Shown one piece after another: positions 1 through 10,590 of a stretch of DNA of 64,000 nucleotides. The stretch comes from Pseudeuparius sepicola. Its lineage: Eukaryota > Arthropoda > Insecta > Coleoptera > Anthribidae. The translations under genes were made by a program, and so were the position numbers. The first letter of the stretch is position 1; each line of letters starts with the position of its first letter. A model generated the notes under the pieces. The model was not told the DNA's origin and did no database searches. It worked only from the letters and a program-made list of their open reading frames with translations. The stretch lies in assembly GCA_963920635.1 (NCBI GenBank), contig OY987298.1:84019454-84083453 (forward strand), read 5' to 3'.

Positions 1-2155
1 AGAAGATTAGTTAAAAAAATTGAAAACATAACGTCGTTATTAAATGATCTTCAAGATAGAAATTTGGTCAATAGTGATGAAAGGCAAATATTAAGCAGTT
101 TCGAAGATAGTTTGCCGATAAAAGAACTAATTTCCAGGAAAATGTCAAAATCTAAAGGGGCTTCATTTCCTAAAAAATATTCTCCGGCACTACGTTCATT
201 CGCACTAACGCTGCATTATTATTCCCCAAGAGCCTATGAATATGTGCGAGAAAAATTTAATACATGTTTGCCACATAACAGAACAATTAAAAAATGGTAC
301 CAATCACTAAATGGGAATGCAGGTTTTACTACAGAAGCATTTCAAGCTTTAAAACAAAAGGTATCTATCTCTGGGGAGAGAATAATTGCAGGTCTTATTA
401 TTGACGAAATGGCCATAAGACAAAGGGTTGAGTGGGATGGCGAAAAATACCATGGATACGTCGATTTTGGAGCAGGCGAAAATGAAGACTCTGCGACAGT
501 TGCAAAGGAAGCTCTGGTGTTCCTTTTAACATCATTGACAGAAAGTTGGAAAATCCCTGTAGGCTACTTTTTGGTGGACGGAGTTCGAGGAACACAACGA
601 GCTACTTTAGTAAATCAGTGTTTAGACCTTGCAAACGAAAATAATGTAGACATTGTATCTTTAACTTTTGACGGATGTCCTGCTAATATCTCCATGGCAA
701 AAATTTTAGGTTGCTCTATTGATCCAGAAAATATTAAAACACATTTTAACCATCCTGTGTCCGGAAAGGAGGTTGTTATTTTTCTGGATCCATGCCATAT
801 GTTGAAACTAATAAGAAATTGTTTTGAATTTAAAAAGGAAATTATAGACAAAAATGACCAAGTTATTAAATGGGAATATTTGGTAAAACTGAATGAAATT
901 CAAATGAAGGAAACATTGCATTTAGGAAACAAATTGAAAAATCAACATTTAAATTTCAAGAATAATAAAATGAAAGTAAAATATGCAGCTCAGCTATTCA
1001 GCAAGAGTGTAGCAGATGCATTAGATTTTACTAATAATATTTTGAAAATTGAGTTTTTTAAAGATGTTTCGGCCACTGCAACTTTTATTAGGTCAATTAA
1101 CGATTTATTCGATGCACTAAATTCAAGAAATATTAATAACTTTGGATTTAAGAAACCGATTAATTTGGAAAACAAAACTGATATTTTTAAGTTATTGGAT
1201 AATGCCACGGAGATGCTGTTAAATTTAAAAACAATAAATAATGTACGGTTGGTTGAAACGAACAGAAAAATGGGTTTTATTGGCTTTTGTGTATGTATAA
1301 AAAGTTTAAAAATGCTTTTCGACAACATTATCGAATCTAGAAAAATTATGCAATATTTGCCAACATATAGAGTCAGTCAAGACCATTTAGAGTTATTTTT
1401 TTGTAATATAAGGCAGCATGGAGGTTGGAATAATAATCCAACTAGTCGCCAATTTAAATCTGCATATAAAAAAATGTTAGTCCACATGGAAATTAAAGAA
1501 ACGTTCACTGGAAACTGTATCCCTTTAGAAAACTTTTCTATTTTAAATTGTACTTCTGCGATAGAGAAAATTAATTTAACTTGTAATAAATACAGAGCCC
1601 ACAATAATTTAGAAAATGAGATGCTTGATACTGAATATAATTTCAATTTCTCATTGGAGTTGTCAGAATACAACGAATATATTATAGTATATAAGTGGTT
1701 TTGTTGTTAAATCAATGTTAAAATTGTTAAAATGTGAAGATTGCATAAACAGCTTATTTTCAATGGAAAAGGAACATTTTCACGAATTGATATTTGTAAA
1801 AGATCGCGGGGGCCTTATATATCCATCAGACAGTGTAATCCAAATATGTGTAGAGACAGAAAAATGTTTAAGGTATTTTAAAATTGACAAGTCCCTTCAA
1901 ATAAATTCCAAAACAAAAATTAAAATTATGTATAGTGTACTAAAAAAATGTCAGCATTTTAATGTTTTTGAAGATTTAAAAATTCATCAATTAGATAATT
2001 TTCCTAATAATGCAAATCACATTGTCGAAATTATACGGGCCGTTACTGAAACTTATATTAAAATTAGAGGTCACCACTTTACCAGAATTTTTCACAATTT
2101 AAACACCACGAAAAGGCAAGTGTTTAATAAATTGGTGTTATTTAAAGGGCAGTAA
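1..2155 (+). pseudogene. P-element/THAP9-type transposase, 3' part, frameshifted
   Basis: The reading frame is open from base 1, so the N-terminal THAP zinc finger lies outside the window. The RNase H-like catalytic core is visible: the first acidic residue in LIIDEMAIR (about base 400), a second in LTFDGCPANIS (about 665), the family motif DPCHMLKLIRN (about 790) and a late glutamate in DHLELFFCNIRQHGGWNNNP (about 1385). The frame stops at 1710 after a single-base shift near 1690. The next frame (to 2155) continues the usual C-terminal region with KCEDCINSLFSM. P-family transposases cut and paste DNA using GTP as cofactor; that is family knowledge, not seen here. The frameshift makes this copy very likely inactive. 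The alternative is a spliced or sequencing-error join. Family assignment is firm. Confidence 0.88.
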
Positions 2156-2750
2156 GTAATTACTACAGTCTATTTTTTTAAATACTAACTTGGATTGAGT
2201 TTTATTTTCAACCAGCGATTACCTGCGACTTTGTTCACATGACATACGTATAAATAAACATAAGTTTCTTCAATTAGGTACGTGATTGATCGCCTCTCTC
2301 TACGGTTCTGACAATGAAAAAAAAGTAGCCTAGATTACTCTCTGAATAGTCCTCTACCTGTTAATGAAAGTCTCGTCAAAATGGGTTAAAATTTTAAAAA
2401 CTCGTGTTTTGGTTTTGGAAATTTGCAAATAACCATAAAAGCTTAAAAAATCCTTTGTTTCTAAATTACAGACAGACAATTTTATTTATATGTATAGATA
2501 TTACCTAATTAATTAGGTATAGTACATGTATATTGTTAACATATATTGATTGTTTTTATAACGTTTTAATAAGTAAATGCCTTTTTCAATTATCTTGTAT
2601 ATAAATAAGCTTAGCTACCATCTCACAGGAAAGTTCTACCACTACCACCATAAGTAACACTAAATAAATCAAACTGCAGTCGGACCTGTTCAAAGAGACC
2701 ACGCCCTCCTACCGCCCGCACGTCCGGGTCCCCGATTTCAGGCACGCTGG
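2156..2750. other. Gene-free spacer between P transposase and Polinton polymerase
   Basis: AT-rich sequence with no supported gene. The last 120 bases (2630-2750) turn abruptly GC-rich. This stretch should hold the 3' end of the P element and one end of the Polinton, but I could not recognise terminal inverted repeats for either. Confidence 0.4.
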
Positions 2751-5700
2751 TTACCGTGTGTAAATCCCGATACGGCAAGTCTGTTTAGTCTGTGATACTG
2801 GTACAGCATCCATTATATCTTTATGACCCCAAGGTAGAGTGACAACATTATTTACCAAATATCGTTTATCGTCAAAAGGGCTGAGAGCAATCTTAGTTTG
2901 TTTTATGCCAAACACGTTGTGAGCAAACGAACGGATAGAACATTGGGTGGCAGTCTTTTCCTTCTTCTTAAATAAACAATTCACATAATCATCAAATGTT
3001 ATATGATTTTTAATAACACTATGTTTAATTCCTTTTGATTTTTTAACACATTTTTTCTCCCCCTCAATCAAATACGTATACATTTTAGATCTGAGACCAA
3101 CGAAATGAGTCATAACAGTACCATTAAGTTCGTCTTTCATCAAGCCTGGGACTTTCTCATTTGTTAGTGGAATATTATATCTATTGTCAATTGGGTAGTC
3201 GCTGGTATCAAAACGATGTAAATCACTTTTGATAGTCTCATCATAGACATCGTTACATTTTACTTCGTAAATCAAACTATCCGTATCTGTATAAAGTAGT
3301 TTACAACTTTCCGATGAAAATTTTGGAAGCATATAATCATAATGAAATTCGTATACACAAGTTTTAGAAATATCGAGAATTGCCATACCTATATACAAAG
3401 GCTTATTAAATACTATTTCAGTTTTATTTAGTTCAATAGCTACTAAGTCTTCATCAAATATTAATCTGCTTTTAAAAACTGGGCTAGCAATTAGATTCTT
3501 TGTTCCGTATCTCCCATTCCATTTCCTAACTAATTTAACGATTCTATGCTTTCGAATATTTTCCATAGTCTTTCCGTAAACTGCGTTATTCATCAGTTAA
3601 ATTATAGTTTTTTCAAAATCAAATGTTGCCTTTGCTCTTAACTGTGAATTAAATTTAATATAAGGTGCTAACCATGCACCCTGTTCAAATTTCAAAACCC
3701 TATAAATTTTATTTAAGACTAAACCATTTCGCAGAGCTTGTTTAAGTGCTCTATAATGTATGACATATTTTTCTTTCGGATATAGGGTTGTCATAAGTTT
3801 AGATAATTTTGAATTTGGAGGTACACCATGTTCGGCACAAAAAGGTAAATCTCTATGCAAATCATGTAAGTATTCAGGGTAGTCTAAATCAACCTCTAAA
3901 ATATATCCCTCGCGAGCATCATCTGGAATAGTGGTAACGTCAATAGTTGTATCTACCCATTGAAACCCACCGTAAGGAAGGTGTTCACACATCGCCCAAC
4001 CGTACAAGTTGTTAACATCTAGGTATAATAAGTACTTGGAAGGTTCACTAGGATCATAGTTATTCATATGTTTATTATTCGCTTGTGAAAACCGATTGCA
4101 GCACTGACTTATACTACCCCGTATACCCTTTTCGAAAAACATTAAAATATCGATATCTTGAAAGGTTTCTAACTTACAACCTGTACATTTAAGCATGCAA
4201 TCCCAGGTAAAACCTGGGAAAGTATAGTACCAAGCTGGATCTAAACCATAATTTTTTAGACAGGTATTTCTGAAATTTTCAAAAATATCTGTAAGTAACA
4301 TAATGTCAGTCTTTAGGTACAAGTCTGAGTATTCACCTAAATTTTGTATTTCAAATGTGTCCCAAACTAATTGAGCATGTCTATAAGCATCTTCATCGAT
4401 CCCAATTTCATTTAATTTATTATAAAACTGTTCTATGGAAGGTAAAGAATTTTCAGTCAATTTATCTAAGTTATCGATGTAATCATAGCAAAATACACCT
4501 TTCTTGGTTAGCAGTTTAAATCTATCTTGAGATATACCACAAAATTCTTTACGAGTATTAACAAAGTCTTCACTATTGAGACGAGGCTAGGGTGTCTAGG
4601 GAGAAACCTAAGAATCTAAACGAGTCAATGAATCGAAATTTGACGTTTGTGTTATTATTAAAAATAGTAAAACTAATGTATTTTTCCTTATTAATTGGAA
4701 GCAAAGTTGTGTTGTGTCTTTTAGATAGATCTCTAATAATAAAATGACTGTCGTACCCACTGAGATTATGAAATACAATCGGTACTACAAATGAATTTCT
4801 ATAATTTAAATTACATGATTGGTGCGCATAACCTCTGAAATGAGATGTTAGATGACAATGATCACGTACAATTATATCATTAGAGTTAAATTCTCTTTCA
4901 CAAATATGACATGTCGGTGTTGAGTCTTTTAGATTGACAGCTTCTTTTTTGAAATTTGCAATTTCATCTCGCTGATCTGCAAACCAAGTCATACAATCAG
5001 CTCCGCGGTAACTTTTGTAAAAAGATAATGTGTTATCGTAACTACATTTAAAATAATATCCAGCACTAAAAGCTTCATGTTTTTGATATCTAGCTGTTTT
5101 AGTCATTATTTGTGGGTCATTGTAGGGTTTCAGAATGGATTCAAAATCCGCTAAAACAACAAAGGGTACTTTTTCTCTATGAACATAATTTTTGAACTCG
5201 ATATATTTATCTTTAGGGAAGGATATTTTACAATTATTTATATCTTGACAGTAGCTTATATGTTCGTCGAGCTTTTCTTGAGAAGAATAATAATTAAGAC
5301 ACCTGTCACATATAAACATTTTACCTTTATGTTTATTTGTTTGCCTTGAAATCAACCTAGATAAATCTTTAATCCAACAATAATGGTAGTGAATGACTAC
5401 TATTGACTCATCGATAGGGACAGCTTCATGATCATTAATTTTTGGAAAATATTTATCTTGAATTAAAAGGAGACTTACATGTTTTTGCATTTTACTTTTT
5501 GTAATTCGCCCAGGTGAAGTAATAAACGTTCCAGACTGATCGTGTTTTAGTAGATCTAATATGTACACATTTACAGATATATTATTTAATTTTTCAAATT
5601 TTGGAATTTGATTTAAAGTTAAGGGAAATTTCAAGCCCCTTGAATTTAATACCGTCGAAGGGTGTGGATATGAAGAAGTGCGGGACGGTACCTTTTTTCC

Positions 5701-6513
5701 ATGAGGGGTGTATAGAGCGGAAACTACAGCCCATAAGAAACAAAGATCATTATTTTTAACATTTACGCACGCTCGCGTAGCTGCTATGGATTCCGGAAGC
5801 TTAATATAAGACTTACCGCCGTTTCCTACTTCAATTTTGTTGATATTGATTTCCAAGCTCAAAATTTTATGTAAAGCCCAACCGGAATCTCTTTCCTGAA
5901 AAGATTCTAGTTTGTTTAAGATTTTATCTATAACACAGTTTTGAAACCATTTTTTAAGCTCTGTACTTTGATCAATTATTTCGTTTTTCGTATTAAAATA
6001 TTTATTTTCTAACACATCATCTTCTCCTATTTTTTTAATAAATTCACCACAAAACACTGTGTTAACTTTAATAATTCTAAGAGTTTTTAGGATTCTGCTG
6101 ATACGGTTTTTGAATAAGAAAAAAGCATCATTAAAAAATTGTAGGATATCTTTGTGTTTTAAGTTTACTATAATGGCTGAGCGAATGCGACTTTGAAACA
6201 CCGATTTTCTATCCTCCCATTTTACCCGGTCATTTCTATTTTCTATCCTACCTTTACCTGCCCCCTCGTGTCTATATGCTTTCAAATAAGTTCTGAACCT
6301 AATTAGATGTCCTAAATTTGTCTCCAATTTTATTAAGGCACCATGATTGTAAATTTTCTTCTTTAATGCCCTACGAATTAACTTAATGTTTGCGTTTATT
6401 ATCTTTTTCCAATACTCTATAGTTCGTTGATTTGTATTTCTTCGAAAAAGTCTAAACCCTTTTTCACAAACGTTGATAATGTTGGCACTCACGTCAGAAA
6501 CTTCGTCAGACAT
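2751..6513 (-). pseudogene. Polinton/Maverick protein-primed family B DNA polymerase, broken
   Basis: Three consecutive minus-strand blocks (6513-4573, 4460-3597, 3593-2751) together cover one polymerase of roughly 1,200 residues. In order: an N-terminal region with [15 protein letters not shown], a C2H2 finger ([10 protein letters not shown], residue ~398), exonuclease motif I ([10 protein letters not shown], ~454), an endonuclease VII-like Cys/His segment (TCHICEREF...RDHCH, ~531), exonuclease motif II ([10 protein letters not shown], ~586), polymerase motif A (YLDVNNLYGWAM), motif B (MNNAVYGKTMEN) and motif C (YTDTDSLIY). The last contains the catalytic aspartates. Such polymerases replicate linear virus-like genomes from a terminal protein. 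Two breaks are visible: a one-base frameshift near 4575-4590 and an in-frame TAA at 3597-3599 just before motif B. The start is the first ATG after the divergent intergenic region. Identity is secure; function is lost unless these are assembly errors. Confidence 0.92.
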
Positions 6514-6698
6514 TTCTAAGTTGATCTATACCGTGATGTATATCTCTCGGAAATGTAAACGCATATGAAAACCTTACACCAGTTTAAATGTTGTATAACT
6601 GTTCTTCCCCCACCTATTTGTGGTACTATAAATTCAGTAACCGTGTTTCGGAAATTTATTAGTATTCCACTATTGTTGAACACTATATTTATTAAAAC
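6514..6698. promoter_or_regulatory. Divergent promoter region between polymerase and small OB-like gene
   Basis: The polymerase and the 149-residue gene point away from each other across only 185 bases. A TATAAA lies at 6627-6632, about 65 bases before the downstream ATG. Compact head-to-head spacing is usual in Polinton-type elements. The polymerase side has no clear TATA box. Confidence 0.4.
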
Positions 6699-7148
6699 AT
6701 GAACTCATTCCTAAGTTATTTAAACAAGAATTTATTAGTGAAGAAGTTCGTAAGTGTTCGAGATATGGAAATTGGAGAAAAATATAGAATATCATCTTTT
6801 AGTAAAATTAGCACAAGGTATGGAGAGAAAGTGTTAGTAGAATTTTTGGAATTCCGTACTTTGTTACCACATAGATTTACTGAAGAATTTACCTCCCAAC
6901 GTATCTCAGAAATAAACAAGATTGAAATCGGAGAAAGAATTTTTTTGGCAAGTCTTGGACCAGCACCAGGTAGAACAACCAACAGAATTTTCGTGTTACG
7001 AATGACTCTAATGGAATCCAAAAAGAGGTCGAATAGACTCTACTATAGAAGAAAATTAGAAATGTATATAAAATCTTTACAACAATTAAAATTTGAAATT
7101 ATATTATATGAATTAAATAAGAAAGTTGATAATATTAAATTAGATTAA
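6699..7148 (+). CDS. Small basic protein, possible OB-fold DNA-binding protein of the Polinton
   Basis: Intact 149-residue frame. The first half alternates hydrophobic and charged residues as in a beta barrel (EKYRISSFSKISTRYGEKVLVEFL, split by turns). The C-terminal third is highly basic and probably helical (SKKRSNRLYYRRKLEMYIKS). It lies divergently beside the DNA polymerase, where a single-stranded-DNA-binding protein would fit. I do not recognise a named family with certainty; the OB-fold reading is inference from strand pattern and position. The start is the first ATG after a TATA box. AATAAA-type signals follow at about 7190. The frame is undamaged although the polymerase next door is broken. 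Confidence 0.6.
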   Translation: MNSFLSYLNKNLLVKKFVSVRDMEIGEKYRISSFSKISTRYGEKVLVEFLEFRTLLPHRFTEEFTSQRISEINKIEIGERIFLASLGPAPGRTTNRIFVLRMTLMESKKRSNRLYYRRKLEMYIKSLQQLKFEIILYELNKKVDNIKLD

Positions 7149-7727
7149 GGATTAATGTTAATGTAAAAAAATTATAATAAAAATTATAATAAAAAATAAA
7201 TGAAAGTACCTATTTTAATTTACCTTATCATCTAAAAATATATAATGAATTTGAAATGAGAATTTTAATGCGATAAACATAATTAGTAAAAGATGAATGA
7301 TATAATTGATTATAAAACTTTGAAACCTTATTTCTGCATTCTAAATTTCAATTAAAAATATTTGACTGTCTCACCTATTGTTAGTAATTATTGCTAACGA
7401 TGATTAATTCAAATTTGAGAATATCATGATTATTATAATTATTATTTTTGGTAACGAGTGAATCAAGCAAATTTTTATGCTTATCCTGTTTATTTGTTCT
7501 GAATTCTTTAGTTTTATTAGATGTTTTTTGTTAGTATTGACGGTGAATAAACATATATTAATAAAATATCGGTAGGTAATATTATCTTTCATGTGTTTTA
7601 CAACTAGTGAGCTTTTACATTCTTCACATTATTTTTTCAACTTTATTTGAACTTGGTTATTTTATTTGCAAATGGGTAAAAGGGCGTAAAATAAAAATGT
7701 TAGAATTAATTTTACATAGATCATTTA
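7149..7727. other. AT-rich spacer, no gene seen
   Basis: Over 75 percent A+T with long A and T runs and several AATAAA motifs. These could serve the convergent genes on either side. No coding signal was found on either strand. Confidence 0.4.
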
Positions 7728-8123
7728 TTAATTAAAAAAAATAATACTTTCATTGTTTTTATATTTACTATCCAGGAACTTTGCCATGCGAAGGCGCTCC
7801 CTTTCACGAAAGGCCTTTTTCTCCCTTCTGTTTTTCGTGGTCGGAAATCTGATAATGTTTTTGTCTTCAAGTTGGGGTCGGTACATCTCTTCTCCTTCAT
7901 TACCCCAATTATCCCAATAATCCTGCTCTATTTTTTTCTTCTCCATTTCTGCAGCTTTTCGATTCTTATCTTCATCCTCCTTCCATATTCTCGTTTCTTC
8001 GTTAATGGATTGTTGAAATGCAGAATTCTTTTCATCAATTTCTGCAGCTATGCGATTCTTATCTTCATCCTCCTTCCACATTCTTTTTTCTTCGTGAATT
8101 GCTTGTTGAAGGGTATAATTCAT
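7728..8123 (-). CDS. Charged coiled-coil protein with a 28-residue internal repeat
   Basis: 131 residues, intact. The N-terminal half is a tandem duplication of about 28 residues: one unit contains AIHEEKRMWKEDEDKNRIAA and the next SINEETRIWKEDEDKNRKAA. Both are strongly helical and charged. The C-terminal half is basic (TTKNRREKKAFRERERLRM). No signal peptide or membrane segment. A strong TATA/Inr promoter lies directly upstream. Function unknown; within a Polinton it could be a virion or scaffold-like protein, but nothing in the sequence proves this. Confidence 0.6.
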   Translation of the reverse strand: MNYTLQQAIHEEKRMWKEDEDKNRIAAEIDEKNSAFQQSINEETRIWKEDEDKNRKAAEMEKKKIEQDYWDNWGNEGEEMYRPQLEDKNIIRFPTTKNRREKKAFRERERLRMAKFLDSKYKNNESIIFFN

Positions 8124-8134
8124 GTTTGTTGTAT

Positions 8135-8176
8135 GATAACTGAATTAAATCCATGTAAATTCAAACCTTTTTATAG
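8135..8176 (-). promoter_or_regulatory. TATA box and initiator for the coiled-coil gene
   Basis: Read on the minus strand, CTATAAAAAGG (8176-8166) is followed about 30 bases later by TTCAGTTATC (8144-8135), a match to the arthropod TCAGT initiator. The start codon at 8123 follows 12 bases further on. Spacing is ideal for TATA-Inr transcription. Confidence 0.6.
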
Positions 8177-8324
8177 TCAATTTCCCCCCTTAAGCACAAA
8201 ATATATTCTGCTTGATTATCAGTTTTAGAGCATGGTCAACGAATTTTTATAGAATATAAATCCGTTTTCAAAATACGGTCAAGGTTCTTTCAGGTCATTT
8301 TAAGTCCCCACTCTTCGATTTTGA

Positions 8325-8359
8325 TATAAATTGATATAATAGACAAAAATCTAGCAGTT
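8325..8359 (+). promoter_or_regulatory. TATA box and initiator for the IAP gene
   Basis: TATAAA at 8325-8330 and a CAGTT initiator-like site at 8355-8359 are 30 bases apart. The IAP start codon is at 8378. This gives a leader of about 20 bases. Confidence 0.5.
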
Positions 8360-8377
8360 GGTTTCTTACGTACAGAA

Positions 8378-8905
8378 ATGGAATTAATTTCGGAATATAA
8401 AAAATTTGATAATAGACTAAAATCTTTCGAAAATTGGCCGCAAGAGCATGTGTTTAAGGCAACGAGAAACCTGGCGGAGGCAGGCTTTTTTTATACGAGC
8501 TCCGATGATACAGTACAGTGTCCCTATTGCTTCATCGAGGGTTACCAATGGAAGGTTGATGATGACCCTATGCAAGACCACAGAAGTTGGAGTCCGAATT
8601 GTCCATTTATCCCAAATCGTGGAGATAGTGAAGTTTACGGTATCGAAATTCGTCCTAATGCCGTTACAGAAGATGAAAGTTTTTTCTCTAAGCCTGCTCC
8701 AGAAAATGTATATATCACCAAACCTACTCCAGAAACTGAGTATATGAGTAACATGTTATGTAAAATCTGTTACGAAAATAATATAGAAATCCCGATGATA
8801 CCTTGTGGACATCTAGTATTTTGTATGAAGTGTTCACCATCGATAGAAACATGTCCGTTGTGTAGACAAATTGTAACCAATAGGGTGCGAGCATTTCTAC
8901 CCTAA
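8378..8905 (+). CDS. Inhibitor-of-apoptosis protein, one BIR plus RING finger
   Basis: 175 residues, intact. BIR domain about residues 7-80: GFFYT, then zinc ligands C48 and C51 (VQCPYC), W58, H68 and C75 (DHRSWSPNCPF). A proline-rich linker (KPAPENVYITKPTPETEYM) leads to a C-terminal RING, residues 128-162: C128, C131, C143, H145, C149, C152, C159, C162, ending in hydrophobic VRAF. BIR domains bind caspases or IAP-antagonist peptides, and the RING is an E3 ubiquitin ligase. Host IAPs usually have two or three BIRs; the one-BIR short form resembles viral IAPs. It sits between Polinton genes with its own compact TATA promoter and no intron, so it is probably element cargo for blocking host cell death. 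Polyadenylation signals follow at about 8950 and 8983. Confidence 0.9.
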   Translation: MELISEYKKFDNRLKSFENWPQEHVFKATRNLAEAGFFYTSSDDTVQCPYCFIEGYQWKVDDDPMQDHRSWSPNCPFIPNRGDSEVYGIEIRPNAVTEDESFFSKPAPENVYITKPTPETEYMSNMLCKICYENNIEIPMIPCGHLVFCMKCSPSIETCPLCRQIVTNRVRAFLP

Positions 8906-9181
8906 ATATAATATATATGTGTTATTTTAATCTGTAATGTAGTATAAAAATAAATTTTCGATAATACTTAATCGTTTATTTCAATAAAATTCCTGCGATT
9001 TTGCCTGGAAAGATCACGAGTACAAATTGGTCTTTTATTTTTGATAAAACCCCCAGAGCGAAGCTCGAGGGTGAAGCTCGAGGGCGAAGCCCGTGATCAA
9101 CCCAGGGGAAATTAAAGCTTTCGAAAAATTATTGATAAAATTTCCGGTACTTGTAATCTCGACGTGGTGCACCGGTAACCA

Positions 9182-9315
9182 GCGCGGAGCGCGAAGCGCC
9201 GCTAACCGGCGCGGAGCGCCGTTAACTCGATTCGGCGCGGAGCGCCGTTAACTTGATTCGGCGCGGAGCGCCGTTAACTCGATTCGGCGCGGAGCGCCGC
9301 CGGCGCGAAGCGCCG
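9182..9315. repeat. GC-rich 25-bp tandem repeat with self-complementary core
   Basis: About four units built around GGCGCGGAGCGCC followed by GTTAACTCGATTC. Each core can fold on itself. A shorter AAGCTCGAGGG-type repeat lies just before it at about 9059-9094. The GC content contrasts sharply with the AT-rich surroundings. Confidence 0.75.
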
Positions 9316-9344
9316 AGCCCGCTGCAGGCGAAAATTTTAGGCTT

Positions 9345-9560
9345 GTAATTTGATACCCCGGTGTCAGATTACACGTTTCCGGTGTCGGGTTTCAATCGAA
9401 TGTAATTTGATACACCGGTGTCAGATTACATGTTTCCGGTGTCGGGTTTCAATCGAATGTAATTTGATATCCCAGTGTCAGATTACACGTTTCGGGTGTC
9501 GGGTTTCAATCGAATGGAATTTGATACTCCAGTGTCGGATTACACGTTTCCGGTATCATA
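9345..9560. repeat. 57-bp tandem repeat, 3.8 copies
   Basis: Units begin at 9345, 9402, 9459 and 9516 with G(T/G)AATTTGATA and contain TCGGGTTTCAATCGAAT. Because 57 is a multiple of three a reading frame stays open through the array. I treat this as coincidence. Confidence 0.85.
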
Positions 9561-9624
9561 CTTCATGGTTCTATTGTTCGTGTGAATGCAAGATTGCATT
9601 CTCTTTTGTCGACTCATCAGTTCT

Positions 9625-9815
9625 CAGGAAGTAACCCTATGCCTGTGTTAATGAACTCTGCGAGTAAGCAGTTATCATATAGCACAGGATGCAATCGTAT
9701 ACCTATACAAATTGTGGATACTGCAGGAAGTAACTCTACGCCTGTGTTGATGAACTCTGAGAGTAAGCTGTATAGAAAGGAATCCCCTACCTATACAAAT
9801 TGTGGACACTGCAGT
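9625..9815. repeat. Two imperfect ~90-97 bp direct repeats
   Basis: GGAAGTAACCCTATGCCTGT (9627) recurs as GGAAGTAACTCTACGCCTGT (9725). Both units end with CCTATACAAATTGTGGA and an ACTGCAG. It directly follows the 57-bp array. Confidence 0.75.
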
Positions 9816-9962
9816 TTGTTTCAATATAATAATTCGCTATTTGCTTATTTCTTCAGTGTTCACTGAACATTACAACTGCGTCTTGCCCAGCCTTTAAAAA
9901 TCAACCCTTCGCGCTTTGTGCTTTTGTTTGTTCTCTCTGATTGTGTTGTTTTGTGTTGCAAC

Positions 9963-10471
9963 ATGAATAATTGTGGAAAGATCAACATTCTGGATCAGAT
10001 TGTAATTGTAAGTAAAAATTGTTATTTTTTAATTAGAAAAATTATTTTGTTTTATGAGAATAGTTTAGGAATTAAGAGCTTTCCAGTTTAAGAAATAAAA
10101 GGTTTTCACTTTTCCAATGAAATGTAAAGATTTTTTTATTAATTCGAATGAAATGAAATATTCAAATTTACAATTTTTTATTAATAATTATTTCATCAGT
10201 GACAAGTTTTACAGTTTTTCCTGTTTTATCTATTAAAATTATATTAAATATTCTAATTTCCCATAATAGTTACTGTTTTATGTTGTTATGTTACATTTTT
10301 TATAAATGAAGGTATAAAATGAGAATAGTTTAGAAAGTATGAGGTTTTCAGTTTATCAAATGAAAATTAAAACGGTGTTTGCTTTTAGCTCTTCGAATCC
10401 TAAATATTACAATTTTTACATTAATTATTGTTTTACGTATTATATTTATTAAATATAATGTTATTTTACAG
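9963..10471 (+). other. Candidate first exon and intron of the basic-protein gene
   Basis: ATG at 9963 opens 15 codons ending at 10007, followed by a consensus donor GTAAGT (10008-10013). A TTATTTTACAG acceptor ends at 10471. The intervening 464 bases are AT-rich as expected for an intron. Splicing is in phase with a proline/arginine-rich frame running to 10981, not with the longer frame that ends at 11265. Either the gene is frameshifted or the exon pairing is different. Transcript data would decide. Confidence 0.45.
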
Positions 10472-10590
10472 CCGCCTGGAATGGAATGGACTTCAGTGAA
10501 GTACTTATGGATCCGACATAAAGCCCGATCAGCATCAGCTCTGCTGATGCCGTATCGCCGGGTCCATCCAGGTCCATCACCACCGCCGTC

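Noticed and set aside
9350..9634. Open frame through the 57-bp tandem repeat
   Set aside because: It is open only because 57 is divisible by three; no start context, domain or promoter, and the units vary in non-coding fashion.
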